A DNA stretch of 64,000 nucleotides from Agrococcus jejuensis (GCF_007679035.1 NZ_VEFR01000005.1:179610-243609); one strand, 5' to 3'; shown: positions 26,462-36,066, counted from the first letter of the stretch. The notes: generated from the sequence alone by a model not told the origin. Translations and numbers: made by a program.

Positions 26462-27204
26462 CCGAGCTCGCAGGGCGCAGAGCCCTCGTCACCGGCGGCG
26501 CGAGCGGCATCGGTGCTGCGATCGCGCACGCGTTCGCCGACGCCGGCGCGCATGTGATCGTCGCCGACCTCGACGCCGATGCCGCCGCGCGCACGGCCGC
26601 CGAGGTGGGCGGCGAGCCGTGGCACGTCGATCTCTCCGACGTCGCCGCGCTCGAGACGCTGCGGCTCGACGCCGACATCCTCGTGAACAACGCGGGCATC
26701 CAGCGCGTCAGCCCCATCGTCGACTTCGACCCCGCCGACTTCCGCCGCATCCTGCAGCTCATGCTCGAGGCGCCGTTCCTGCTCGTGCGCGCCGCCATGC
26801 CGGGCATGATCGAGCGCGGCTTCGGCCGCGTCATCAACCTCTCGAGCGTGCACGGCATCCGCGCCTCGGCGTTCAAGTCGGCGTACGTCGCCGCCAAGCA
26901 CGGCCTCGAGGGCCTCTCGAAGGTCACGGCGCTCGAGGGCGCGCCGCACGGCGTCACGAGCAACTGCATCGACCCGGGCTACGTGCGTACGGCGCTCGTC
27001 GAGCGGCAGATCGCCGACCAGGCGAGGACGCACGGCATCCCGGAGTCCGAGGTGGTCGAGACGATCATGCTCACCGAGATGGCGATCAAGCGCATGGTGG
27101 AGCCGGCGGAGGTCGCGTCGCTCGCCACCTGGCTCGCCGGGCCGCACGCTGGCATGGTGACGGGCGCGTCGTACGCGATGGATGGTGGATGGAGCGCGCG
27201 ATGA
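26458..27204 (+). CDS. bdhA: 3-hydroxybutyrate dehydrogenase (SDR family)
   Basis: The 248-residue short-chain dehydrogenase has the nucleotide motif TGGASGIG, NNAGIQRVSPIVDF (the NNAGIQ..API-type pattern of BDH) and the catalytic Ser130, Tyr143 and Lys147. The DPGYVRTALVE segment and IKRMVEPAEVA late motif also match bacterial D-3-hydroxybutyrate dehydrogenases. It oxidises 3-hydroxybutyrate to acetoacetate with NAD. The downstream CoA transferase pair would activate the product. All gene borders here overlap by 4 nt. Confidence 0.87.
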   Translation: MTELAGRRALVTGGASGIGAAIAHAFADAGAHVIVADLDADAAARTAAEVGGEPWHVDLSDVAALETLRLDADILVNNAGIQRVSPIVDFDPADFRRILQLMLEAPFLLVRAAMPGMIERGFGRVINLSSVHGIRASAFKSAYVAAKHGLEGLSKVTALEGAPHGVTSNCIDPGYVRTALVERQIADQARTHGIPESEVVETIMLTEMAIKRMVEPAEVASLATWLAGPHAGMVTGASYAMDGGWSAR

Positions 27205-28097
27205 CGGGTGGGCCGGCGACGGCCGCGGCCGACGAGCGCGCCTTGGCGGTGCCGGTGGCGGGCGGCGAGCTCGTCGGCACGCGGTGGCGGTCGGACGCGT
27301 CGGGTCGCGTCGTGGTGGGGCTGCACGGCATCACGGCGAACCACCGCTCGTTCCACGGCCTCGCCGAGCGGCTCGAGGCGCCCCTCGTCGCGTTCGACCT
27401 GCGCGGGCGGGGTCGCTCGCGCACGCTGCCGGGGCCGTACGACCTCGACTCCCTCGCCGTCGACGTCGCCGCGGCGCTCGACGCGCTCGGCGTCGCCGAC
27501 GCCATCGTCGTCGGGCACTCGATGGGCGGCTTCGTCGCCGCTCGGCTCGCGGCGTCGCGCCCCGACCTCGTCGCGTCGCTCGTGCTCGTCGACGGCGGGC
27601 TGCCGCTCGCACCCGCCGGCGACCCCGAGGCGCTGCTCGGGCCCGCGATCGAGCGCCTGTCGATGACCTTCGCCTCGCGCGAGGAGTACCGCGCGTTCTG
27701 GCAGCGGCATCCGGCGTTCGTCGACTGGTCGCCGCTCGCCGAGGAGTACGTCGACTACGACCTGACCTCGGTCGACGGCGCGCTGCGACCGTCGGCGCTG
27801 CCCGAGGCGGTGCGCGTCGCGATGCTGGGGCTCGGCGACGCCGACGACGCGCTCGCCACCCTCGACCGGGTGGCAGCGCCGATCCACCTCCTCACGAGCC
27901 CGCTCGGCCTGCTCGCCGAGCCGCCCGGGCTCTACGGCGGGCGTCTCGACGCGCTGCTGGCACGGGTGCCGGCCGTGCAGGCGCGCGAGGTGCCCGGCAC
28001 GAACCACTACACGATCCTGCTCGGCGCCGGCCTCGACGCCGTCGCCGAGACCATCGAGCACGCCGCCCACGAGGCGGCAGGGAAGGAGATGCCATGA
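27201..28097 (+). CDS. Alpha/beta hydrolase
   Basis: The 298-residue alpha/beta-hydrolase-fold protein has the oxyanion motif [11 protein letters not shown], the nucleophile elbow VGHSMGG (Ser107) and a late catalytic His in GTNHYTILL. There is no signal peptide, so it is cytoplasmic. Between bdhA and scoA it may release 3-hydroxybutyrate from an ester or oligomer, but the substrate is not determined. The ATG at 27201 overlaps the bdhA stop, and its stop overlaps scoA. Confidence 0.8.
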   Translation: MTGGPATAAADERALAVPVAGGELVGTRWRSDASGRVVVGLHGITANHRSFHGLAERLEAPLVAFDLRGRGRSRTLPGPYDLDSLAVDVAAALDALGVADAIVVGHSMGGFVAARLAASRPDLVASLVLVDGGLPLAPAGDPEALLGPAIERLSMTFASREEYRAFWQRHPAFVDWSPLAEEYVDYDLTSVDGALRPSALPEAVRVAMLGLGDADDALATLDRVAAPIHLLTSPLGLLAEPPGLYGGRLDALLARVPAVQAREVPGTNHYTILLGAGLDAVAETIEHAAHEAAGKEMP

Positions 28098-28864
28098 GCA
28101 TCGACAAGACGGTCGCGTCGGCGGCCGAGGCGGTCGCCGACGTGGGCGACGGCGCCACGCTCGCCGTGGGCGGCTTCGGCCTGTGCGGCAACCCGATGGC
28201 GCTCATCCAGGCGCTCGTCGAGCGCGGTGTCACGGGCCTGCAGGTCGCGTCGAACAACTGCGGCGTCGACGACTGGGGCCTCGGGCTGCTGCTGCGCGCG
28301 GGCCAGATCGACAAGATGACGTCGTCGTACGTCGGCGAGAACAAGGAGTTCGAACGCCGCTACCTCACGGGCGAGCTCGAGCTCGAGCTCACGCCGCAGG
28401 GCACGCTCGCCGAGCGGCTGCGCGCCGGCGGCTCGGGCATCGCCGCGTTCTTCACGCAGACGGGAGTCGGCACGCAGGTCGCCGAGGGCGGCCTGCCGCG
28501 GCGGTACCACGCCGACGGCACCATCGCCGTGGCGTCGGAGCCCAAGCAGCTGCAGCAGTTCGACGTCGACGGCGAGCTGCGCGACTTCGTGCTCGAGGAG
28601 GCGATCCGCACCGACTTCGCGCTCGTGCACGCCGAGGTCGGCGACCGGCACGGCAACCTGATCTTCAACAAGTCGGCGCGCAACTTCTCGCCGCTCGCCG
28701 CCATGGCCGGTCGCGTCTGCGTCGCGCAGGTCGAGCGGCTCGTCGAGCCTGGCGAGCTCGACCCCGACCGCATCCACCTCCCCGGCGTCTACGTGCACCG
28801 CGTGCTCGAGGTGGGCACCGACATCGAGAAGCGCGTCGAGCGACGCACCGTGCAGGAGGCATGA
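28094..28864 (+). CDS. scoA: 3-oxoacid CoA-transferase subunit A
   Basis: The 256-residue subunit begins with the CoA-transferase pattern [13 protein letters not shown] and continues with [36 protein letters not shown] and [20 protein letters not shown]. It transfers CoA from succinyl-CoA to acetoacetate together with subunit B. A strong GGAAGGAGATGCC ribosome binding site precedes the ATG at 28094. Its stop overlaps scoB (ATGA). Confidence 0.92.
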   Translation: MSIDKTVASAAEAVADVGDGATLAVGGFGLCGNPMALIQALVERGVTGLQVASNNCGVDDWGLGLLLRAGQIDKMTSSYVGENKEFERRYLTGELELELTPQGTLAERLRAGGSGIAAFFTQTGVGTQVAEGGLPRRYHADGTIAVASEPKQLQQFDVDGELRDFVLEEAIRTDFALVHAEVGDRHGNLIFNKSARNFSPLAAMAGRVCVAQVERLVEPGELDPDRIHLPGVYVHRVLEVGTDIEKRVERRTVQEA

Positions 28865-29496
28865 CCATGGCCCTCACCCGCAACGAGATGGCCGCCCGCG
28901 CCGCGCAGGAGCTCGACGACGGCGCCTACGTGAACCTCGGCATCGGTCTGCCGACGCTCGTGCCGAACTACGTGCCCGAGGGGCGCACCGTCGTGCTGCA
29001 GAGCGAGAACGGCATCCTCGGCGTCGGACCGTACCCGACGGAGGACGCCCTCGACCCCGACCTCATCAACGCCGGCAAGGAGACCGTCACGACCCTGCCC
29101 GGCACCGCGTTCTTCGACTCGGCGACGTCGTTCGGCATGATCCGCGGCGGCAAGATCGACGCCGCGATCCTCGGCGCCATGCAGGTGTCGGTCGCGGGCG
29201 ACCTCGCCAACTGGATGATCCCCGGCAAGATGGTGAAGGGCCCGGGCGGCGCCATGGACCTCGTGCACGGCGCCAAGCGGGTCATCGTGCTCATGGAGCA
29301 CGTCGCGAGGGACGGCTCGGCGAAGATCGTCTCCGAGTGCTCGCTGCCGCTCACGGGCCGGGGCGTCGTCGACCGCATCATCACCGACCTCGCCGTGCTC
29401 GACGTCACGCCCGAGGGCCTGCGGCTCGTGGAGCTCGCGCCCGGCGTGACGCTCGACGAGGTGCGCGCCGCGACCGAGCCCGAGATCCTCGCATGA
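28861..29496 (+). CDS. scoB: 3-oxoacid CoA-transferase subunit B
   Basis: The 211-residue catalytic subunit has [17 protein letters not shown] and [10 protein letters not shown] with the CoA-accepting Glu49, followed by [15 protein letters not shown] and [16 protein letters not shown]. These are standard for succinyl-CoA:3-ketoacid CoA transferases. Acetoacetyl-CoA formed here would be split by a thiolase encoded elsewhere. The start overlaps scoA and the stop overlaps the next hydrolase. Confidence 0.93.
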   Translation: MTMALTRNEMAARAAQELDDGAYVNLGIGLPTLVPNYVPEGRTVVLQSENGILGVGPYPTEDALDPDLINAGKETVTTLPGTAFFDSATSFGMIRGGKIDAAILGAMQVSVAGDLANWMIPGKMVKGPGGAMDLVHGAKRVIVLMEHVARDGSAKIVSECSLPLTGRGVVDRIITDLAVLDVTPEGLRLVELAPGVTLDEVRAATEPEILA

Positions 29497-30596
29497 GCGA
29501 CTCGGGCGCGGCAGCGGCGGGGGAGTCGGTCGTGGCCTCGGCCGTTCGGCCCTGGCTGCTGCCCGGCGTCTCGGCGCAGGTCGTCGCGACGCCGCGGCTG
29601 CGGGCGAACGTGCTGTCGGCCGGCTCGGGCTCCGGCCTGCCGGTCGTGCTCGTGCACGGCAACGTGTCGTCGGCGCACCTCTACCAGCAGACGATGCTCG
29701 CGCTGTCGGGGCCGTCGATCGCGATCGACCTGCGCGGCTTCGGCGACTCCGAGACGCTGCCGGTCGACGCGACGCGCGGCCTCGGCGACTACGCCGACGA
29801 CGTCGCCTCGGTGCTCGATGCGCTCGGCATCGCGCGGGCGGTGCTCGTGGGCTGGAGCATGGGCGGCGGCGTCGTCCTGCGCCTGCTGCTCGACCGGCCC
29901 GACCTCGTCGCGGGGCTCGTGCTCGAGTCGCCCGTGTCGCCCTACGGGTTCGGCGGCACGCGCCTGGACGGCTCGCTCGTGCATCCGGATGCGCCGGGCA
30001 CGGGCGGCGGCGGCGCGAATCCCGACTTCGTCGCTCGCCTCGCAGCGGGCGACACGTCGGCGGACGCGGTGACGAGCCCGCGCTCGGTGTTCCGCGCTGC
30101 CTACGTGGCACCGGGCTACGCGAGCGACCTCGAGGACCTCTGGGTCGCATCCATGCTCACGACCTCGACGGCGCCGGGCTCGTACCCGGGCGACGCCGTG
30201 GCCACCGATGCGTGGCCGGGCTTCGCGCCCGGCGGCGTCGGCGTGCTCAACACGATGGCACCGACGGTGAGCGACCTCACGGGCATCGTCGACGGCGCTG
30301 CGCATCCACCGATCGCGTGGGTGCGTGGCGAGGTCGACGCGATCGTGGGCGACGCGTCGTACTTCGACCTCAACATGCTCGGCAAGGCGGGCGTCGTGCC
30401 CGGGTGGCCCGGCGACGACGACGCGCCGCCGCAGCCGATGGTGGCGCAGACCCGTGCGGTGCTCGCCCGGTATGCGGACGCTGGCGGCTGGGTCGAGGAG
30501 CACGCGTGGGAGGGCGTGGGCCACGCCCCGCACCTCGAGCGCGTCGACGAGTTCGCCGGCGTCGTGGAGGCGATGCGCGCTCGCGCCGCGGGCTGA
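29493..30596 (+). CDS. Alpha/beta hydrolase, candidate 3-hydroxybutyrate ester/oligomer hydrolase
   Basis: The 367-residue alpha/beta hydrolase has [14 protein letters not shown] (oxyanion region), the nucleophile elbow VGWSMGGG (Ser122), a long cap region (about 150-260) rich in Gly/Ser, and a final [10 protein letters not shown] catalytic His. It ends the bdhA-scoAB operon and is coupled by an ATGA overlap. No signal peptide is evident. Cleavage of oligomeric or esterified 3-hydroxybutyrate would fit the operon, but this is inference. Confidence 0.78.
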   Translation: MSDSGAAAAGESVVASAVRPWLLPGVSAQVVATPRLRANVLSAGSGSGLPVVLVHGNVSSAHLYQQTMLALSGPSIAIDLRGFGDSETLPVDATRGLGDYADDVASVLDALGIARAVLVGWSMGGGVVLRLLLDRPDLVAGLVLESPVSPYGFGGTRLDGSLVHPDAPGTGGGGANPDFVARLAAGDTSADAVTSPRSVFRAAYVAPGYASDLEDLWVASMLTTSTAPGSYPGDAVATDAWPGFAPGGVGVLNTMAPTVSDLTGIVDGAAHPPIAWVRGEVDAIVGDASYFDLNMLGKAGVVPGWPGDDDAPPQPMVAQTRAVLARYADAGGWVEEHAWEGVGHAPHLERVDEFAGVVEAMRARAAG

Positions 30597-30601
30597 CGCG
30601 A

Positions 30602-30632
30602 CGCACCCCGCCGCGCGAGGCGACGGGGTGCG
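30602..30632. terminator. Bidirectional terminator between hydrolase and rmuC
   Basis: CGCACCCCG (30602-30610) pairs with CGGGGTGCG (30624-30632) around a 13-nt loop. It lies between the convergent genes ending at 30596 and 30654. Confidence 0.6.
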
Positions 30633-30653
30633 AGGTCTGCGCGCCTGCGGGCG

Positions 30654-32210
30654 TCAGCCGGCGCGCGACTGGGAGGCGTCGTCGTCGCGCGGCACCGAGC
30701 GGCTCGACTCGTCGCGCAGCAGCTCGTCGATCGCGAGGTCGGCGTGCGTGCGCGAGGCGGCCGACTCGTCGGTCGTCGCGGCGTCCGCATCCGTCTCCAC
30801 GACCTCGCCGTCGACGACCTGCTCGGACTCGGCGGCGGGCGCCTCGATCGCGAGGTCGGTGAACTCGGCTGCGGTCAGGGGCTTCGGCGCGTGGTCGATC
30901 TCGCTGGGCTCGACGATCTGCTTCGGAGCGTCGAGGCGGGCGAGCTTGCGCGCCGAGACGAGCACGCGCGACTCGAGCGACGACGAGAACGCGTTGAAGT
31001 GCTTCACGGACGACTCGAGCGACGAGCGCACCTTCTCGACGTGGCCCGCCATCGTGGCGATGCGGTCGTAGAGCTCCTGGCTCAGCTCGTGCACGCGCGC
31101 GGCGTCCTCGGCGACGGCGGCCTGGCTCCACGTGATCGCGACCGACTTCAGCAGCGACCAGAGCGACACGGGGCTCGAGAGGGCGACGCGCTTGCCGAAG
31201 GCGTAGTCCATGATGCCGGGGTCGGCCTCGAGCGCCGCCGAGACGAGCGACTCCGACGGGATGAACGCGACGACGAACTCGGGGCTGTTGGCGATGCCCG
31301 CCCAGTACTGCTTGCTCGAGAGCTGGTCGACGTGGGCGCGCAGCGCCTTCACGTGCTCCTGCATGAGCGACGCGCGGCGCGCGAGCTCCTCGTCGGAGGC
31401 CGTGAGCGGGATGCGCGACGCCTCGAGGTACGCGCGGAAGGGCACCTTGGCGTCGAGCGCGAGGTGCTTGCCGCCGGGCAGGTGCACGACCATGTCGGGA
31501 CGCTGACGGCGCTCGTCGCTCGTGAACGACGTCTGGGTGTCGAAGTCGACGCGCTCGAGGAGGCCGGCGGCCTCGACGACGCGACGCAGCTGCGTCTCGC
31601 CCCACACGCCGCGGGTCGAGTTCGACGACAGGGCGCTCGCGAGCGAGTCGGCCGTGGCGCGCAGGCGCTCCTCGGACTGCAGCGACTGCTGCAGCTGCTG
31701 CGCGATCGAGCCGTGCTGCTCGCTGCGCTGGCGCTCGAGCTCGACGAGCTGCGTCTGCAGCTTCGTCACCGCCTCCTTCATGGGGGCGATCTGCTCGGCG
31801 ACGCGCGACTCGCGCCGCTCGCGCTGCGTGGACTCGTCGGCGGCGGACTTCGCGACCTCGAGCTGCTCGCGCAGCGCCTCGACCGTGGCCGAGAGGCTCG
31901 CCCGCTCGCGCTGCGCGGCGTCGCGGGCGTCGATCGCATCGCGATGCTGCGCCGCGAGCGACTCGTGCGCCGAGTGCAGCCCGGCGAGCTCGGCGTCGAG
32001 GCGCTCGCGCTCGTGCAGCTCCTGCTGGCGGGCGAACGCCTCGTGCTGCGCCGCCTGCTGCTCGGCGAGCGCCTGCGCCTGCTCGGCCTGCTGCGCCGCG
32101 AGCGTCGCCTCGCCGGCCTTGGCGCGGGCGACGAGGCGGCATGCCAACCAGCCCGCCGCCGCTCCGACGAGGAGGGCGACGAGCAGAGCGAGGGGGATGC
32201 CGAGGTCCAT
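30654..32210 (-). CDS. rmuC: DNA recombination protein RmuC
   Basis: The 518-residue protein has an N-terminal membrane anchor (about residues 4-25), a long coiled coil rich in Gln/Glu/Ala (about 30-190), and the RmuC nuclease-like domain: SNSTRGVWGETQLRRVVEAAG, RPDMVVHLPGGKHLALDAKVPF and FVVAFIPSESLVSAALEADP. A disordered acidic tail ends the protein. RmuC limits DNA inversions and may act as a nuclease near stalled forks. It is monocistronic, with its start at 32210. Confidence 0.92.
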   Translation of the reverse strand: MDLGIPLALLVALLVGAAAGWLACRLVARAKAGEATLAAQQAEQAQALAEQQAAQHEAFARQQELHERERLDAELAGLHSAHESLAAQHRDAIDARDAAQRERASLSATVEALREQLEVAKSAADESTQRERRESRVAEQIAPMKEAVTKLQTQLVELERQRSEQHGSIAQQLQQSLQSEERLRATADSLASALSSNSTRGVWGETQLRRVVEAAGLLERVDFDTQTSFTSDERRQRPDMVVHLPGGKHLALDAKVPFRAYLEASRIPLTASDEELARRASLMQEHVKALRAHVDQLSSKQYWAGIANSPEFVVAFIPSESLVSAALEADPGIMDYAFGKRVALSSPVSLWSLLKSVAITWSQAAVAEDAARVHELSQELYDRIATMAGHVEKVRSSLESSVKHFNAFSSSLESRVLVSARKLARLDAPKQIVEPSEIDHAPKPLTAAEFTDLAIEAPAAESEQVVDGEVVETDADAATTDESAASRTHADLAIDELLRDESSRSVPRDDDASQSRAG

Positions 32211-32342
32211 GGCTCCAGTGTGGCGAGCACCACCGACACGGGGTCGCTGCCGCGCCGTCGCGGCGGGCGACGCGCCGTGCGCCCGTGCTGCGGGGGTCGC
32301 CCATGCGGTCGCGAGGTGCGCTTCCAGCGCTCAGGTGCCGTC

Positions 32343-32423
32343 GCAACCGCACCTGACTGCAGCAACCGCACCTCGCAACCGTTCGATGCGCAGCATCCGC
32401 GCCTCGGCGCAGCAACCGCACCT
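32343..32423. repeat. Three direct copies of GCAACCGCACCT
   Basis: The 12-mer occurs at 32343-32354, 32362-32373 and 32412-32423 in the 238-nt gap between the exonuclease and rmuC, with CAG before copies 2 and 3. Complementary GAGGTGCG also occurs at about 32315, so the region can fold. The remainder of the gap shows no gene. Confidence 0.6.
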
Positions 32424-32448
32424 CGGGACGAGGCCGCGGCTCAGCGCC

Positions 32449-33069
32449 CTACGGCCTCCACCACGCCTCGGCGGGCTCGCGCGCGAGGCGGCGGTCGTCG
32501 TCGGGGCCGAGGTGCTCGATGCGGGTCGCGCAGATGCGCGCGAGGTGCTCGAGGTCGCTCGCGCCGTGCCTGCCGCCCGCGTGCGTGACGATCGTCGCGC
32601 ACGCCTCCGCATCCGCCGCGGCATCGTGGTGGGCGAAGTCCTCGAAGCCCGCGGCCATCGCCGCGACGGGCAGGCGGTACGAGTCGAGGTGGTACGTCTT
32701 GCGGGCGATGCGCAGCGAGCACGTCCAGCGCGTCTCGGGCACCGCGAGGCCGCTCGCGAGCGAGGCCGCCTTCAGCACGCCCTTGTCGAAGCCGACGTTG
32801 TGCGCCACGAGCACGTCGTCGCCGACGAAGTCGAGCAGGCGGTCGTGCTGGTCGACCCATCGAGGCGCGTGCGCGACGTCGATCTCGCGGATGCCGTGGA
32901 TGCGCACGTTCCAGTGCGAGAACTCGTCGTGCCCGATCGGGGGCCGGATGAGCCAGGAGGCGCGGTCGACGATGCGCGAGTCGCGCACCTTCACGAGCCC
33001 GACGGAGCAGGCGGATGCAGGCGAGCCGTTCGCGGTCTCGAAGTCGATCGCGGTGAAGTCGATCGCCAT
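32449..33069 (-). CDS. DEDDh 3'-5' exonuclease (DnaQ-like)
   Basis: The 206-residue protein contains the complete DEDDh site: Asp9 and Glu11 (IDFETAN), Asp95 (AHNVGFDKG), and His148 with Asp153 (AHHDAAADAEA). It resembles the exonuclease domain of DNA polymerase III epsilon, but as a stand-alone protein without polymerase-binding tail. It probably acts in repair or RNA turnover (an oligoribonuclease or RNase T-like activity is possible). The start at 33069 follows GAGGCTGACGCC; it is tail-to-head with the DUF3515 lipoprotein gene, 69 nt downstream of it. Confidence 0.87.
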   Translation of the reverse strand: MAIDFTAIDFETANGSPASACSVGLVKVRDSRIVDRASWLIRPPIGHDEFSHWNVRIHGIREIDVAHAPRWVDQHDRLLDFVGDDVLVAHNVGFDKGVLKAASLASGLAVPETRWTCSLRIARKTYHLDSYRLPVAAMAAGFEDFAHHDAAADAEACATIVTHAGGRHGASDLEHLARICATRIEHLGPDDDRRLAREPAEAWWRP

Positions 33070-33138
33070 GGCGTCAGCCTCCCAGCGACCGCAGACAGCG
33101 GCCGGGAGGGGCGGCGGCGGGTCGGGATGCGCGCGACG

Positions 33139-33624
33139 TCACGGCGCGTCGGCAGGCGAGATGCACGCGCTGACCTCGTCGGTGCGGTCGACCATCGATG
33201 CGAGCTCGCCCAGCACGGTGCCGCCCGAGATGACCTCGGGGTCGAGCACGACCTCGACGGCCGGGTCGCGGCCGTAGGTGACGTACGTCTGCGCCGACGA
33301 GCCCTCCTCGGTGACGTCGATCCAGTCGACGCCCGAGATCGTCAGGCACGTCGCGGTCGATGGGTCGGGCACGGGCACGCCGCATCGCAGCGTCACGGCC
33401 GTCGGGTCGCCCCACGCAGCGGTCGCCTGCGCGTCGGTCGGGCGCTCGGGCAACGGGCCGCCCACCTGGCCCTCGGCGAGCACGTCGGGCAGCGCGACGA
33501 TGACGGATGCGCACTGCGGGTTCGTGGCGTCGGGCGCCGTGTCGAGCGACACGGTCGACGCGCAGGCCGAGAGCGTCGCCGCCGCGAGCCCGGCGAGGGC
33601 GAGGGCGGTCGGCAGTCGGCGCAT
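33139..33624 (-). CDS. DUF3515 family lipoprotein
   Basis: The 161-residue protein has a lipoprotein signal with lipobox TLSAC (Cys21). The mature domain shows the DUF3515 pattern: CASVIVALPDVLAEG, then AAWGDPTAVTLRCGVPVP and VDWIDVTEEG. Two further Cys (LRCGV, ATCLTI) may pair. It is anchored outside the membrane; function is unknown. The gene is divergent from thiL with 23 nt between starts. A thiL-DUF3515 neighbourhood is common in actinobacteria. Confidence 0.87.
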   Translation of the reverse strand: MRRLPTALALAGLAAATLSACASTVSLDTAPDATNPQCASVIVALPDVLAEGQVGGPLPERPTDAQATAAWGDPTAVTLRCGVPVPDPSTATCLTISGVDWIDVTEEGSSAQTYVTYGRDPAVEVVLDPEVISGGTVLGELASMVDRTDEVSACISPADAP

Positions 33625-33635
33625 CGCCCCCAGGC

Positions 33636-33641
33636 TATCGT
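33636..33641 (+). promoter_or_regulatory. Predicted -10 (TATCGT) of leaderless thiL transcript
   Basis: TATCGT ends 6 nt before the GTG at 33648, with no ribosome binding site between. The 23-nt divergent gap leaves room only for overlapping promoters. Confidence 0.45.
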
Positions 33642-33647
33642 CGTGGC

Positions 33648-34640
33648 GTGCCTGCGACCGACGCCCCGACGCCCGCTGCGGATGCGGATGCGACGGTCGC
33701 CGAGGTGGGGGAGCGCGGGGCGCTCGCCCGCATCATCCCGCGGCTGCCGTGCGGCGAGGACACGCTCGTGGGGCCGGGCGACGACGCCGCGGTCGTGCGC
33801 GCGGACGGGTCGTTCGTCGTCACCACCGACACGATGCTCGAGGGCCCCGACTTCCGCGCCGCGTGGTCGACGTGGGCGGACCTCGGCGCGAAGGCGGCCG
33901 CGACGAACCTCGCCGACGTCGCCGCGATGGGCGCGCGTCCGACCGCCCTCGTCGTGGCGCTCGCGGTGCCCGGCGCCACGCGCGTCGCCGACCTCGAGGC
34001 GTTCGCAGATGCCCTCGGCGCGGCCGTCGCATCGCTCGCGCCCGGCTGCGGCGTCGTGGGCGGCGACCTCACGACGTCCGAGCGCACGGTCATCGCGGTG
34101 ACGGCGTTCGGGTCGCTCGATGGGCGCTCGCCCGTGCTGCGCTCGGGGGCGCAGGTCGGCGACCGCGTCGTCGTGGCCGGCGACCTCGGATCGGCGGGCG
34201 AGGGCGTGGCGCTGCTGTTCGCGGAGGCGATCGTCGACGGCGTCGAGTCGGTGACCGAGGCGCGGCGGCTGCGTGCCGAGCACCCCCGCGCGGTCACGGC
34301 GCAGCTCGCGCCCGTGCCGCCCGTGGCGATGGGGCCCGTGCTCGCGGATGCGGGTGCCACGGCGATGCTCGACGTCTCCGACGCGCTCGCGCTCGACGCA
34401 TCCCGCATCGCCTCGGCGTCGGGCGTGCGCCTCGCGCTGCGCTCGGCGCCGCTGCGCGGCTTCCCCGCGCCGCTCGACCGCGTGCTGCACGGCGGCGAGG
34501 ACCACGCGCTGCTCGCGACGCTGCCCGCATCCGCCGCGCTGCCGGCAGGCGTGCTCGAGATCGGCGTCGTCGAGGCGGGCGAGGGCGTGACGCTCGACGA
34601 CGAGCCGCTCGAGGCGCGCGGCTGGGACCCGTTCGCCTGA
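33648..34640 (+). CDS. thiL: Thiamine-phosphate kinase ThiL
   Basis: ThiL makes thiamine diphosphate from thiamine phosphate. The 330-residue AIR-synthase-fold kinase has GPGDDAAVVRADGSFVVTTD, ATNLADVAAMGARPTALVVAL, CGVVGGDLTTSE and HGGEDHALLAT. The GTG at 33648 gives about 18 extra residues before GERGALARIIPRL, a normal N-terminus, and fits a leaderless promoter. A 70-nt gap precedes the next gene. Confidence 0.94.
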   Translation: MPATDAPTPAADADATVAEVGERGALARIIPRLPCGEDTLVGPGDDAAVVRADGSFVVTTDTMLEGPDFRAAWSTWADLGAKAAATNLADVAAMGARPTALVVALAVPGATRVADLEAFADALGAAVASLAPGCGVVGGDLTTSERTVIAVTAFGSLDGRSPVLRSGAQVGDRVVVAGDLGSAGEGVALLFAEAIVDGVESVTEARRLRAEHPRAVTAQLAPVPPVAMGPVLADAGATAMLDVSDALALDASRIASASGVRLALRSAPLRGFPAPLDRVLHGGEDHALLATLPASAALPAGVLEIGVVEAGEGVTLDDEPLEARGWDPFA

Positions 34641-34710
34641 GTCGTCGGCGACGAGACGTCGCATCGCGCAAGCCCTCGCCTCGACGGCTCGCCCGTGCTC
34701 GGGTGGGGGC

Positions 34711-35367
34711 ATGGACGTGACCGCCTGGCGCCGCCGACGCCGCATCGCGCTCGCGACCGGCACGACGATCGTGCTCGCGGTCGTCGGCGCGTACGTCGCG
34801 ATCTGGGTGCTCGCCCCCGAGTGGCGCTCGTCGTTCCTCGTCGTCTGGCCGATCATCGCTGCGCCCGGCCTCGTGCTCATGGCGCGGCATCGGCCGCGTC
34901 GACTCCGTGCGCGACTCCAGGCGGTCGAGGCTGCGATCGACGTCGACGAGACCGCGATGCTCATGGGCGTGCAGGAGCGGCAGGCGACGTGGTGGCTCGG
35001 CACGCGCGGCTGGATCACCCCGTTCCTCGTGCTCGTGGACGACCCCCTCGGGTACGCGCTCTGGGACGTGCGGCGCGGCCAGCCGATCGAGGTCATGCGG
35101 TGCTCGTGGACGCACGTCGCGGATGCGGTGGTGCGCGAGGGCGGTGCGTACGTGGACCTCGACCCCGCCGTGTCCGGCGATCCGACCGTGCGACTCATCC
35201 CGACGGCCTTCCGCGACGAGCCGCCGCAGCTCCGGCAGACGCCGAGCCGTGCGCTCGAGTTCGCCGCCCGCATCCGCGATCGCCTGCACGCGTTCGACCC
35301 CGAAGCGCATCCGCGGCCCCCGCGCCCGTCCGGCGACGTCGACTGGACGGGGCTCTCGAAGGCCTGA
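34711..35367 (+). CDS. Membrane protein of unknown function
   Basis: The 218-residue protein starts with a basic stretch (TAWRRRRRIAL), followed by two membrane helices (about residues 12-32 and 40-58), then a soluble cytoplasmic domain of about 150 residues with WWLGTRGWITPFLVLVDDPLGYA and a proline-rich C-terminus. The ATG at 34711 has a weak GGGTGGGGGC upstream element. It lies between thiL and the convergent rsmD. I recognise no family. Confidence 0.65.
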   Translation: MDVTAWRRRRRIALATGTTIVLAVVGAYVAIWVLAPEWRSSFLVVWPIIAAPGLVLMARHRPRRLRARLQAVEAAIDVDETAMLMGVQERQATWWLGTRGWITPFLVLVDDPLGYALWDVRRGQPIEVMRCSWTHVADAVVREGGAYVDLDPAVSGDPTVRLIPTAFRDEPPQLRQTPSRALEFAARIRDRLHAFDPEAHPRPPRPSGDVDWTGLSKA

Positions 35368-35386
35368 CGCGTCGGTGGGATCGTCG

Positions 35387-35450
35387 CGAGGTACGCCGCT
35401 CGCGGGCAGGTACGCCGACTCGAGCACCTCGCCGCGAGATGCGTACCTCG
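35387..35450. repeat. Inverted repeat between convergent genes
   Basis: CGAGGTACGC (35387-35396) and GCGTACCTCG (35441-35450) form perfect 10-bp arms. A further GCAGGTACGC copy lies in the loop at about 35406. The element sits in the 106-nt gap between the genes ending at 35367 and 35474 and may act as terminator or belong to a small repeat family. Confidence 0.55.
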
Positions 35451-35473
35451 GAACGCCCGGCCGGGAGGGTGCC

Positions 35474-36040
35474 TCAGGTGGCGGTGGGACGCCGTGCGAG
35501 CCAGTGCACCGCCGTGTCGCCGTGCTTCCTCGTCCGCTCGAGCTCGAGATCGCTCGGCAGCGCAGGGGAGCCCGAGCGGGTCGCCTGCTCGAGCACGACG
35601 ACCGCATCGTCGACGAGCGTCGGCACGAGCGCCTGCAGCACGGCAGCGACCTGCGCGGGCGGCAGGTCGTACGGCGGGTCGAGGAAGACGAGGTCGAACG
35701 TGCGCGTCGTCTGCCCGAGGTAGGCGAGGGCCGTCTGCGCCACGACGAGCGCACGCTCGGCGCCGGCCTTCGCGACGGCATCCGCATTGCGCTGCGCGAC
35801 CTTCGCTGCTGGCTTCGCCGAGTCGACGAGCACGACGGACGCCGCGCCGCGGCTCGCCGCCTCGAGGCCGAGCGCGCCCGAGCCGGCGAAGAGGTCGAGC
35901 ACGTGCGCGCCGTCGCAGAGGCCGCGCGCGTCGAGCGCCGAGAAGATCGACTCGCGCACCCGATCCGACGTGGGGCGCGTGCCCGCGTCGGGCACCTTGA
36001 GGGTCAACGACCCGGCCACTCCGGCGATGATGCGCGTCAC
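35474..36040 (-). CDS. rsmD: 16S rRNA (guanine-N2-)-methyltransferase RsmD
   Basis: The 188-residue SAM-dependent methyltransferase methylates G966 of 16S rRNA. Motifs: RIIAGVAGSLTLKVPDAGTRPTSDRVRESIF (given here as RPTSDRVRESIF), the SAM loop VLDLFAGSGALGLEAASRGA and the catalytic DPPY in LVFLDPPYDLP. The GTG at 36040 is preferred over an ATG at 36058 because the family begins VTRIIAG and GAGGA lies at proper distance. In many actinobacteria rsmD precedes coaD; here recG and coaD are close by on the other strand. Confidence 0.93.
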   Translation of the reverse strand: MTRIIAGVAGSLTLKVPDAGTRPTSDRVRESIFSALDARGLCDGAHVLDLFAGSGALGLEAASRGAASVVLVDSAKPAAKVAQRNADAVAKAGAERALVVAQTALAYLGQTTRTFDLVFLDPPYDLPPAQVAAVLQALVPTLVDDAVVVLEQATRSGSPALPSDLELERTRKHGDTAVHWLARRPTAT

Positions 36041-36066
36041 GCATCCATCCTCGCGCACGCCGCTCG

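Noticed and set aside
32343..32423. CRISPR-like array
   Set aside because: Only three 12-bp units with unequal spacing (19 and 50 nt) and no cas genes.
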